Part shown: in pieces, positions 27,101-38,233 of the stretch
Position numbering within the stretch: position 1 is the first letter of the stretch
How the letters are laid out: every line of letters begins with the position of its first letter
Source of the DNA: Trichoplax sp. H2
Lineage: Eukaryota > Placozoa > Uniplacotomia > Trichoplacea
NCBI GenBank assembly: GCA_003344405.1
Contig: NOWV01000008.1
Span: 1,054,001-1,118,000, forward strand
DNA: 64,000 bases
Direction of reading: 5' to 3'
The notes under the pieces: model-generated
The model's input: the letters and a program-made list of their open reading frames with translations, nothing else
What the model was told of the DNA's origin: nothing
The model's database searches: none
Translations under genes and position numbers: made by a program

Positions 27101-27783
27101 TCTATTTAGCTATAGATGATTTACACTTTGCATGGTAGTATGAATTGATGAGGATGATAATAACTATTCGGAAATCATTGCCTTAGTTTATGCACAGCTT
27201 GACGCACCTTGTAACCGGCAATTTGGAAGCATCCGCTGAAAGATAGTAAATTGCATCATCATTAGATTTCACAATTATTATAGCGCAAATAATTAACTTA
27301 GTACTGATAAATTTAATGCTCTTAAAATCAGTTCATGCAGTAGTACAGAAATCAACAATACACAGTACTGTAGGTGTACACTTACTTTATTCTAATACAG
27401 TACTCTAAATCAGTCAGGATATCAGAAGGGATCACACTGCATTATTATAAATTACTGTAATTATTGTATTATAATCAAACGCGTATAATTATATTGATTG
27501 AATCCTTTAGCCATAATATCATCTTGCATCTTTATAAAACAGGTAGCAAAGGCAATGCGAAATAAGAGACGTAATCATTGTTGTTCTACAAGTGATAAAC
27601 TGCAATAATCATCTGACAAAATGTACAATTTGTACAGCTTCTATGTGGCTATCCGACGCGAACATGCCTGCAACACAGTTAGTAGAGTGGAGTAGGAAGT
27701 GTGCAGACTGCAGAGCAATGCTTTGCATTCTGCTCTTCAAGCTTACTTCTTAATTATTACTTACGGTGCTCGTTGGAAGACAT
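24157..27783 (-). CDS. POLR3D: RNA polymerase III subunit RPC4
   Basis: Subunit of RNA polymerase III, which makes tRNA and 5S rRNA; RPC4 pairs with RPC5 and acts in termination and reinitiation. Twelve minus-strand exons: 27783-27765, 27235-27208, 26737-26680, 26158-26085, 25679-25673 (7 bases), 25545-25365, 25286-25186, 25090-24887, 24816-24733, 24616-24519, 24401-24341, 24273-24157; about 343 residues (human 398). Recognised by RRLSSIRPARDLTLGG and KTFTPVIPSR (N-terminal motifs), NTRTLPIQLPL in the middle, LLLIQLPDMLP, and the C-terminal GKLQIHRSGKT, CDFLQDLASI and KHRLVCTPDVEKLL. All exon phases agree. The donor of exon 8 could also be at 24869. The first exons are tiny and rest on splice sites and phase; the conserved C-terminal half is firm. 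Confidence 0.9.
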
Positions 27784-28074
27784 GAATAATACAATATTGT
27801 GAAACTTGTATCAATGATTAATTTTCAATTTCTATGCAGAAGAAGTGCAGGATTCGGGTCAGCTTTGGGTTCTATAACTTGATAGTCTGAGCTTGAACAA
27901 ATTTGGCTCTGTTGAGATTTGTGTACAGATATCAAAATTTGTACTTAACTAATATACTGTAGAACGAGTATTAATGTTATGACCGATGGAGAAGAGGACA
28001 GTTCCAGTATGTACACATAGTACGGTATTGGACCAGACCAGGCCCGACCAGAGTATAAAGATCTCTATTTACGA

Positions 28075-28320
28075 TTCTGTACAGTACTGTACACTCAGGT
28101 CTGTACAGTACAGTACAGTATGCTTCACAGTATCTTCATACAGTACTGTACACTGTACACTGTACAGTACAGTACAGTGTACAGTACATCTCTCCCGCTA
28201 AACTTTTCTCTCAACTACTGTACTGTACTGTACAGTACTGTACTGTACTGTACTCTCTGGTATACGATGGCCTACGATACCATACCTTAATGTACAGTAT
28301 GGTAATGAATCGGTATATAA
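28075..28320. repeat. GTACA/GTACT palindrome cluster
   Basis: Many overlapping CTGTACAGTACAGT words and their reverse complements, including a direct run of TACTG pentamers near 28217-28252. About 290 bases from the POLR3D start, on its upstream side. Confidence 0.85.
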
Positions 28321-28967
28321 TAATACAGTATAATTGGATTACTATACGCTGGATGTTGCATACAACCAGTAGCAGCCTTGTTCACCATTAAATGTTTAAT
28401 GTTATGTTCAAATGGCCTAATCATAACATAATGTTATAAAATCTTGGAATACTGTGCTGCAGGCCTGCAGTAAATGGCTCGCGTTGCTGCAAGGCGCTGC
28501 TGCGGAGTATTTACTGTGCGTGTATACCGCTGCTATACAGTATATATGACATAGACAGTATCAGGGTATCTAATGTTTGTTCCAAGTTACAACAACCTTA
28601 CACAGCTGCATCTGCGCCTTGCTGCAGAGTACTTACTGTACAGTACGCCTGCAGAATACTGCAGCTATACTGTACAAGTGTGATTATTTTCGATGGCACC
28701 CCGAAAACATATAATTGTATAGGCTAAATCAGACCCAAACTAGATAAATTCTATACTTGGTTGTAGCCTAATAGCTCAGGAATGCCAACTTGGTTCTTAT
28801 TTCTCTAAACGATTTTTTTGCCATCTATTGACATAGTACGTTCATGTTATCATGATAATCTATCTTGGGAGATATGCTTCTATGGGTATATATAAATACT
28901 ATACAGGAATTTCAACGGAATACAACTTTAATTTTTTAACGAAGAGGAGACATCGAAAATAATCATA

Positions 28968-29240
28968 CTGTACAGTACACTACAGTGTACAGTACAGTAC
29001 AGTACTGTACTGTACATCATGGGCCATCGTACTGTACTGTACACTGTACAGGTCCTTACAGTACAGTATGTTGCAATCATACAGTACTACATGTACTGTA
29101 TATTTCTTTGACTGTTCTTATAATAAATTCTGCTAACTTATCTGCTTTCGTTGCTTATATAAGTTATAATTAACCCTAATTAATTAATTTTATTTTAATT
29201 GAACCCCAAAACGTTACATACTGTACAGTACAGTATACTG
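28968..29240. repeat. GTACA/GTACT palindrome cluster
   Basis: Inverted arrangements of TGTACAGTACAG and CTGTACTGTACA at 28968-29070, with further copies to 29100 and 29220-29240. Same family as the other clusters. Confidence 0.8.
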
Positions 29241-30174
29241 TAAACCTGAGAAAGGTTCGGTTCGATTCAATACCTTTATGATCTATACTACAGTACAGAA
29301 TAGAGGTTTTTTACCTGACAGACAGACAACAGTAGAAAGCCCAGGACAGTGTCTTTTAAAAATCAACAGTCGCCCGAAACCCCCCACTTGTCACTTGAGC
29401 CGGACTCGAGGGCGGGGTTCGGGTTAAGAATTTCTGTAGTGATACTGTATAGTGTACAGGTCGATTGCACTCATTTCGTGTTCAAAAATCAACCATTTGA
29501 TCGGGTTTTATTGAGTTCGGGCTACGTTTTCAATCCATTTAATACTACTGCTCGTTGGATACAGTATAGTATAGTATTTGGATACTGTCTAATTAATGAA
29601 TTTAATATAAACATCTGTAACGTATAAACACGCACGGTATAAACAGACTTGGATTTTCTTTCTCAGAGTTCTCCATATGTATGTTTATGTCCCATCCCGT
29701 CCTCGTCCAACCTACCGTCAAAGTAGTTCAACGATTGATCTGTACAATGTGTACAGTATGCGTCAAAATTTGCCCTAATGTACAGTACAGTACATTTAAG
29801 TACAACACTGTACTAGCACTGGCAACCCTCGTTACAAGTTGTACAATATACAAGCGACCATTTAAACACATAGAGGTAAAGAGAACAAGTTATAAAATAA
29901 TCAACAAATATAGACTCTTCCAATTTCTTCCCATGTTCAAGTTGAATTGACGTTGGATATGGATTAGCGAGTACTGTATACAGTATGGCGAGAGTTGATC
30001 AAACAAGGTCGATTTATAACAAACGTGCAAACATGATCAGAGAAACCAGTTTACAATAGTGAACAAATGTTGGGGCTTGCTTACTGTAGGTCTTTGAAGT
30101 ACTGAAAGCCAAAACCAGATTTAAAACAGGGACTGCTAATTAATTAATTAATTAATTAAAGGTCCTTTCATTAA

Positions 30175-30795
30175 AACTAGTACAGTACAGTGCGCCAACA
30201 CTGTACTGTCCATACTGTACGTCTCTCTTGTTTGCAGTGATTCCTAATAATACAGTAGTATTACACCGGTACTCCACAGGTTGACCTTAATCATGCCTGA
30301 AGTCCCGTTGACGCACGTGAGCTAAACTCCCTAGAGGATACGGAGGGTCTCTGGAGACCTACAGTACAGTGTACTGCACACTACAGTACTGTACTGTACT
30401 GTACAGTACTGTATAATTTCGTTCCGTAACCTATGTTTTATTTATTTATTTATTTGTTTTGGGGGTTTTCTAAGCTACCTTGTACCGTACGGTCGTAAAG
30501 GCTCATACTAAAGCAGTATGCGGAACTGTACTGTACACTGTATCACCATCCTGTACAAACTAGACCGTACACGCTACTGTACTGTACAGTCTGTACTGTA
30601 TTTAAATGGTAAAATTAGTCTACAGTACAGTACAGTGTATGTACTGTATCGTAAACACAAAAATGAGTGCAGTGTACACTGTACATACAGTACAGTACAA
30701 TACTACTGTTTACACTGTACTGTACACAGTACAGTGCAGTATGTACAGTACTGTACTGTAAGTGCATTGTACTGTACCGTAAAGTATTGTAATGA
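30175..30795. repeat. GTACA/GTACT palindrome clusters at the MAT promoter
   Basis: Three dense patches (30175-30220, 30360-30415, 30525-30795) made of TACAGTAC/GTACTGTA words in both orientations, able to fold as long imperfect hairpins. The last patch stops a few bases before the MAT TATA box. Confidence 0.85.
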
Positions 30796-30799
30796 GTGA

Positions 30800-30807
30800 T
30801 ATATAAA
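30800..30807 (+). promoter_or_regulatory. Candidate TATA box of MAT
   Basis: TATATAAA lies 110 bases before the MAT start codon, directly after the last palindrome cluster. A start site about 30 bases downstream would give a 5' UTR of around 80 bases. Position and sequence are seen; use as a promoter is inferred. Confidence 0.5.
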
Positions 30808-30917
30808 GATCGCTTGGGGTGGGTGCGTGTCTATTTCTCGAATTTGCAACGCCTTCGGAAGCGTCTATACTCCAACTTGCTCGGTTGTACTGCTATACGT
30901 AAGAAATTTCCATCGAA

Positions 30918-33900
30918 ATGAACACATCTCGTAATAGTGACCTTGGGACTTTCCTTTTCACTTCGGAATCAGTTGGAGAAGGCCATCCAGGTATCCTGAC
31001 AAAAATGAATTTATCTCTCACAACGCTGCCAATATTCCATGCCAGCACTCTCACTCATTAGAAAGGATATGTTTTTGTTGTAGTCAATGGAGTAGCGTCT
31101 GCCATGCGGCTGTATCCACGTATCCACCTACCTGTAGTGGCTACACTTCGCTCATTAGTTAGTTTATAGTTTACGTTAACTCCTTGCCTTTTTTTCAAGT
31201 AAATTCATCGCTCTACTATACTGTACATGTCATCGATGACGATGGCATTTGGCCTTTTGCATAATTAAGTTATATATAAACATATGAATTATTTTTTTTT
31301 GGCGTGACGTGGCTAGACGTGACAGCAAAATTCATTTCAGCGTCAAGTTAACCATCACAATTTTTTACTGTACTGTACAGTATGTTGGAAATGATACTTT
31401 ATCTGAAAATAGCAATAAAATATTAATAGTATTTACACATTAAGCATGGATAAAAAAACTAGGCTGTACTTCCGCGTGCAATATTAGAATGCACTCTTTA
31501 CAATGATTACAACTATGGATACATTATCGAAATGTAACATTGAGCAGAGAATCTCTATCGGCATTTGCCGTCAGAGAAGACAAACTGTGAGTTTAAAAAA
31601 ATTTAGACTACACTTGACAGCTGCATCATGTTAGGCCTAGTCAGGCCACCGTAAGGTACAGTTTCTGTGTTGTACGGTAATTTGAAGTACAGCTTATATT
31701 TATATGGTGTAGTTACACCCTGTTTACAGTAATGCTTCTATTTGACTAATTTTTAAGTTTTCTTCTCTGTGCATAGATAAAATCTGCGATCAAATATCAG
31801 ATGCTGTTTTGGACGCCCATCTTGCGCAGGATCCAGATGCTAAAGTAGCCTGCGGTTAGTTCGGTTATTATTACCGAAACAGTAATTGATAGTTCCACAT
31901 GCTTCTATCCGAGTAGTGCAATATACTGTACAATGCATTAACTTCCTTGCAATTAGTGTTGAATAGTAGGGCGTGTTTCCCAAACCAGTACTTAATGAGT
32001 TATCGGACGATATCAACAAATTTTTGACTCGGTAGTAATATGCATACTGTAGTCCTGTATTTATGATACAGCAATCATATGCTGTAGACTGATAGAGTGT
32101 AAAAGATGTGTATATACAGTAGTATAGAAACTTCAGCTTACACAGTACATTTATTATTATTGACAGTACTGTACAATAGAAGATATTGTCGTTTATAGTT
32201 CGTTAGGAGAAGGCAGTTGTAGCTTTTGTGCTAAATCTAGGTAACAGATATGCAGTTCAATTACAGAAGTACAGCATGCTGTAAACGCATGATGTTGTAA
32301 TTATTTGATGCAATGGATGGATTAGTATCCATTACTTGGGAACCGTAGCTTTTTCGTCTTGATTTGGACACGTTCATATTAAAATCACAGGATACTCTTG
32401 TAAGAGTATAGCGTTTGATTGAATAAGCCTAAGGCCAAGGAGGCCATATTGAAAGGCTTATTTAATCTAATGCTGGACAAGTCTTTGTTGAGGTATCGCC
32501 TCTTTAATGCATTGTTTATAATATATAGTTATATTCGTATAGTGCATTGCAGTCCTGTATACAGTAATGTGGTGGAGCAGCTCTTTGTAATGATTTATTG
32601 ACACTGTTATTCCAGTTCCCAGTTCATTAATTACCGGATGACCTTAAAGGGTTGACAAATGTATAACCGGTTCTGCAGTCTGTGAGCTCAGTGTAAACAG
32701 TAATTTGAACTTCCTTTTATTATTGTACGATGCTGTTTATTACTGTACTGCATTTGTAATGAGCATACGGTAAGCACGGAACAGTAAACTGTGCAGTGTG
32801 CACTACAGTCAGTGCTCACTAGTAAAAAAAATAGTTCGAGCTACGATGGTGCAACTGTACTAATATCATGTAGATGTAAGCTTGTCCATGGTAGAGAATT
32901 GGTAATTTTATTACTATTCCAAAAATGACGTACTGCAGTAGTCAACTGAGCTAGTAAAGACACTATTGCAAAATGTTATTCTCTACATCAGCTTAGAATT
33001 AATCAAAGAGGACTGGCTTACGTTTTATAATAGTTCTAATTAATACACTAATCAAATATTGCAATAGCGTGCTAGGTCCGAGTACGGTATTGACACACGG
33101 TCACACAAGCATCTCATGCAACAGTATCCAATGCAGTGTGTATACACTATCACAGTACGTTACCGTTGTCTTTACAACTTTTCTCCTATTGAAGGGACTT
33201 TTTTCTTGTTCTCAACAAACACGTGATCGACGAGTACGCAATCATAGGGGGGGGGGGTGAAAGAAAGAACTTTTTACAGTGTACAGTACAATATGGCATA
33301 CGTACTACAGTACTTTACATCGTGTCATACAGTACACCACGGACTACTAGAAGATTACTGTACTGTACAGTACTGTACTGTGGTCAATTTCTACTATATT
33401 GTACAGTAAAATACTTACAACCAGTAGTTTCTACTATCCAGTACAGTACTGTAGCAGTTCTAGTTGTGCATGCGTAGTACTGTACTGCACCCTACAGTGT
33501 ATAGAACGTACAACCAGTCGTTTCTATTGTACTGTACACTGTACAGTACTGTGTTAGTACTGTCACTACCATTCTCATCGTGGCATACTGGACACTACTA
33601 CAGTACGGTTAGCACAGTACCGTTCTGCAGTCAAAATTCTCGCGACAACAACTTGCCATTTTGTATATAATAATGTTGGTGATCTCACCAATCATGTCTA
33701 TGGTGTAAAAACAGGGATGTTGCATTAGTAGACTGGCTTTTTGGACCAACAATGTCAGCGTCTGTAATTACTGTACTTATTCAAAGTAAGAATAAAGGCT
33801 GACTCTATTAAGTTAAGGTAAATGAAGAAGCGATCACTTCTTCCCCACAGTACTGACCCTTCATTGCCTCCAGGCATAGCATAGAAGTGGTACATGCAAG

Positions 33901-36289
33901 TATGCTTTATTGCGTCATGTTCTGGTAGCTCATGACTACTGACTACTTCGAGACGAGTGTTTTAATTTAAATTCATTAATGCAAGTAAATATGCGATAGC
34001 ATGAGCAATGAACACAGCGATCTACTGTGCCCAGTATAAGGGATGACTTGATAATCATGATCAGGAACGTAGTGCTGTTGTACGTCAGATTACATGTTAA
34101 CCTATGTCAACATGATAGTAAGAACACATGTACAATAATGGCGTTGATAGCTTAATTAAGATTGTATGGCCAAATATTTTACAGTAACTAAAATCGTAAC
34201 AATACCGTAATGTTAATACTATTGTATGTTATGAATATATGCAGAAACCGTTACTAAAACTGGCTTGGTAATGGTCTGTGGTGAGATTACTTCTAAAGCT
34301 GTAGTAGATTACCAGAGAGTCATCCGGAGTACAATTGAGAAAATTGGATATGACGATTCTGCAAAAGGTTAGTACGTAGTACAGTATCAAACTACTAATA
34401 CTGCTTGTTGAAGAAATGATTATTAGATGATAGGATCAATACCTTTTTACAAGTTTATTAGGATTGCAAATTTATTCAAGTAATCAATTGTATTTTTAGG
34501 CTTCGATCACAAAACCTGTAACGTTTTGGTGGCTCTAGAAGAGCAGAGCCCAGAGATTGCCAAGTCTGTGCATTTGAATAAAAGTCCAGAAGAAATTGGT
34601 GCCGGTGATCAGGTACCGCACTGTATAGAACCCATCATTACAATTGTTATAATTTCACTTTTGGATAAAGTCTTTGAAGGTTTATTACCTTTCTTTTAAA
34701 AGTGCAGCAAGCAACTTGCAAGAAGATTTGTGTCTCATATGCTTTTATATCTTTAAAAGGGAATGATGTTCGGCTATGCTACCGATGAGGCAGAAGAATG
34801 CATGCCTTTGACTTGTGTTTTAGCTCACCAGTTGAATCAAAAGATGGCAGAGTTGAGACGTAATGGAGTCGCTTCTTGGCTACGTCCTGATTCTAAAACC
34901 CAGGTAATACTGATCGCAGTAAAAGTAGATATTTTGCTATGTTGATGTTTTATACTAATTGTAATATTAGCAAATAGTCAACCTTTTTTTCAAGAATGGA
35001 TATCTGTCTAATTTACATCTGACTTAGGTTACTATTGAATATCGGGATGAGAATGGGGCTTGCATTCCATTACGCGTTCATACTGTTGTCGTTTCCGTAC
35101 AACATTCCGAATCGATGTCTGAAAGAATGGACGATCTGAAGAAATTGATTATGGAAAAAGTTATCAAAGTAAGTATATACATAAAATAATAACTATTGAT
35201 TAAGTATTGTAATAGAATAACGCCTTAATATTCCACATTATCACGATACTCTTAGGCAGTAATACCTGCAAAATATATAACGGATGAGACCATCTATCAT
35301 ATCATGCCTTCTGGCCAGTTTGTGATTGGTGGCCCTCAGGTAAATCGTTTATCCTCAAACTAATTCTTCAGTTACAAGCAATAAAATTGAATATCGATTT
35401 TTAAAAACTAGACAATACCTCATTCTTCAAGAGACATAATATTTTATGAATTTTTATCATGAATTTTAGGGAGATGCCGGTTTAACAGGACGTAAAATTA
35501 TTGTTGACACCTACGGCGGTTGGGGAGCCCACGGTGGAGGAGCTTTTTCTGGCAAAGATTCTTCAAAGGTTGATAGATCGGCTGCTTATGCTGCGCGTTG
35601 GATAGCTAAATCTTTAGTTCATGCCAAACTATGCAAGAGAGCACTCATTCAGGTTAGTGATTTGTGACTGATTTGATGCTATAAATTTTGTGTACAGTTC
35701 AAAATTTTACGATAGCGATTAGCACTAATAATATTCATGTATAACTGTTAATGCAATTTTTCTAGATATCATATGCTATTGGCGTTGCCGAACCACTATC
35801 TGTTGCAGTTTGGCACTATGGTACAAGCAAGAAGACTACTGCAGAGTTGTTAGAAATTATTCACAAGAATTTCGATTTGCGGCCAGGCTGCATCGTACGG
35901 TATGTGCCAATTTTTTTTTATTTGTACATGTACGTATATTATAAATTCTAAGGAGGCTCTTTGGTATATTACTTCATTTTTAATCGAAAATGGAACTGTT
36001 ATAATTTTTGTATTTAGTTAATTAATGCACTATATCGGAATGCCTATTTTAATTAATTAATAAATTTCTATTTACTGAGATGTTGTATAGGCATTGAGGA
36101 GGTGCGCTATGTACAATACTCGTATTAATAGGGTACTTTGACGATAACTAATTTTATTATTCGCTTGTGATTTAATATTATCACAGTGACCTCGGATTGA
36201 AGAATCCAATATTCCAAGAGACCGCCAGCTATGGTCATTTCGGCAGGAATAAATTTCCATGGGAGAAGCCAAAACAACTAAATCTTTAA
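30918..36289 (+). CDS. MAT: S-adenosylmethionine synthetase
   Basis: Makes S-adenosylmethionine, the main methyl donor, from methionine and ATP in the cytosol. Ten exons: 30918-30990, 31777-31854, 34245-34367, 34500-34612, 34760-34903, 35028-35168, 35256-35339, 35470-35652, 35766-35899, 36187-36289; 391 residues (human MAT2A 395), all phases consistent. Diagnostic motifs: GHPDK at 22-26, GAGDQGMMFGYA from residue 125, GGGAFSGKD at 274-282, and the C-terminal ASYGHFGR. Nothing is missing from the catalytic set. Introns 3-9 are short (about 90-290 bases), whereas introns 1 (786) and 2 (2390) are long and intron 2 carries a palindrome cluster. Shares its upstream region with POLR3D; its 3' end faces MOB1. 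Confidence 0.97.
33270..33640. repeat. GTACA/GTACT palindrome cluster in MAT intron 2
   Basis: Dense TACAGTAC/GTACTGTAC words in both orientations, preceded by an 11-base G run (33247-33257) that stands out in AT-rich DNA. Two near-copies of an ACAACCAGT(A/C)GTTTCTA word (33418 and 33510) suggest local duplication of a roughly 90-base unit. The frames open through it are repeat artefacts. Confidence 0.8.
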
Positions 36290-38233
36290 AGTTTCTTTCA
36301 AACGTGCAAGCATCCAAGTATCGATAAACAAGCCCTAGCTAGTACTTGGTGCTTTGTGTGGCCCATGTTTTTACTCATCTCGAGCTTTCGTATTGCACAT
36401 TAAATAATCACTAGATAGCAATTAAGAGCAATGTGAAGTTAGTTACGCATTGGTAATTTTTATAATATATTCCTCTTTTGCTGAGACGTTTTTTGTAGAT
36501 AAGATGAGCCTGTCAGCTGGCAGTTTGTCTTTGAAAGAATAAAATATACTACACGACTTATTTACTATTAAATGAAATTTCTGCTGGCTTAAAAAGTTTT
36601 AATGATACGGTACTACATTCGAAATCTTACTTCTGAGCCCCATGATCCTATGCGCTACATGATGGCTCAGAATGCCTTCCGGATCGGTAGCGGCTTTTGT
36701 TATCGATAACTTTCAAAGTACAGATTTGTTACAGTGTATGACACTGTAATACTTAGTGAGTTTCTAGTTTAGATATGTGGTGTTTAAATATAGCCTTAGC
36801 TTTCATGGCAGTGATATGCATACATGCAGCATACTGAAATTAGTAGTTAAATTAGGGAATCGAGAATAATCTTCTTACAATTTAAACCTCTGTGATTGTA
36901 ACTTACTTACGGTAGATTATCGTGGAAATATTCCGTGATAGAACATATTGTAATTTGACTATGTTGTATTAGTCATTAGATGTCTATGTTCGTAAATACA
37001 GTGTCTTCATTAGGTAGCAGTAGGTAAAATTAGCTTCTGATTCATTAGAAGGTTTCAACGTTATTACTAACCAGGATTTCTAAACTATTGTAAAAGAGTA
37101 TGTACAGTATATGCGGTATATCGTATAATAAAGTTCGTTCTTAAGATTAGTGTTTAACGTAAAATACCATGCGTCTAAGTCTTTGTGTAGTCTACTAGTA
37201 TAGAAAAAGTGTTCCTAATAAAGTAGATATTGCTCCTTGATACGTGGTTTAGGGAATCGACTTATTGATAGTACATTACGTTATCTTGTTGCAAAGCTAT
37301 TTCATAACAAGATTATTAATAGTATAGTGGCACAAATTTTTACACTCAGGTAATCACGCCTTCGATGTTACAAGACCAATACCAAGTAATAGTGTTAGCT
37401 TAGTGTAAAGACACTGCTAATAGCGAAGTTGCGGGGCTATAATGGGTTGAATAATTATTACAATGAATACGTCACAGCAGAATTTTTGTATCCAGGATAA
37501 CGCGATCGATAGGTTTGTTACTAAAAAAGTGCTTTGCAAGCACAAGTACGGATGACGTACTATTACCGTTAGATTATCAATTTAATTTTTAAATCGTCTT
37601 CAAAGATGTTAGGATCATATCTTACATAATAAAAATCATATCAATTCTATGCAAAGTTGATTATGAATTGAAGACAAAGTACTGTAAGGATAACGATTAG
37701 AATACAGAGGCAGAAAACCCAAAGGTTCTAACATACATAAATCTACAGTGATCAATGTGGCTCAAAGCAAAAAGCGAAATTTGATACAACTACTCAAGTA
37801 GCTAACATATCAATGAGCTATTTCTGCATTCTGAGATGAAATCAAAACTTTTTATATATTTTTGGAACAATTGCACAGCACAAAATGGATTCATTGATAT
37901 ATCAAAGTTAATAAATTATGTGAGTGTCTTAATCAGAATAGGCGTAAAACAGTAATTCGTTTTGTGATCAATTCACTGTCGCGAAATACGTGCACAAGGA
38001 ATACAGAGTAATCTATAGCGTAAATTATCCTTGATGCCAGATACGTCCTCCAAACCGAGTTGTGCAAATTTTAGTTTACTTTATCGTAGATTTTTGAAAA
38101 TATGTACTACTAGTCTTTATAATGCTGATTTGATAGTACGAAAATTATAATACAGAATGCTAACTGTTAATACTACTCCATCTTTAGCCAAGATGTTCAA
38201 AGAGTTCAAAATTTACTTCATTACAAACTTGAA
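36290..38233. other. Gap between converging MAT and MOB1
   Basis: No conserved gene. MAT 3' UTR probably ends near the AATAAA at 36538-36543. A hairpin with an overlapping 35-codon ORF lies at 36602-36709. The rest is AT-rich with scattered GTAC words and nothing else that I can see. Confidence 0.5.
36602..36709 (+). other. Small ORF overlapping a 9-bp hairpin
   Basis: A 35-codon ATG frame of near-balanced base composition (contains SEPHDPMRYMMAQNAFRIGS). Within it TTCTGAGCC (36631-36639) pairs perfectly with GGCTCAGAA (36664-36672), with CCATGATC and CATGATGG next to the arms. The minus strand is also open here and carries a good donor (CAGAA|GTAAGA). It could be a structured RNA, a small peptide, an unplaced exon or a transposon remnant; I cannot tell which. 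Confidence 0.3.

Larger units (their letters stand above)
27784..30917. promoter_or_regulatory. Divergent promoter region POLR3D / MAT, rich in palindromes
   Basis: The only DNA between two head-to-head genes. It holds several GTACA/GTACT palindrome clusters (listed separately), a (TTAA)n run near 30139-30160 and a TATA box before MAT. Short ORFs through the repeats are artefacts. No extra gene is supported. Confidence 0.6.

Noticed and set aside
27605-27673. Alternative first exon for POLR3D
   Set aside because: Its possible donors give the wrong phase; the ATG at 27783 with donor after 27765 fits exactly.
29245-29270. GGTTCGATTCAA resembling a tRNA B box
   Set aside because: No matching A box or cloverleaf could be drawn upstream; probably chance.
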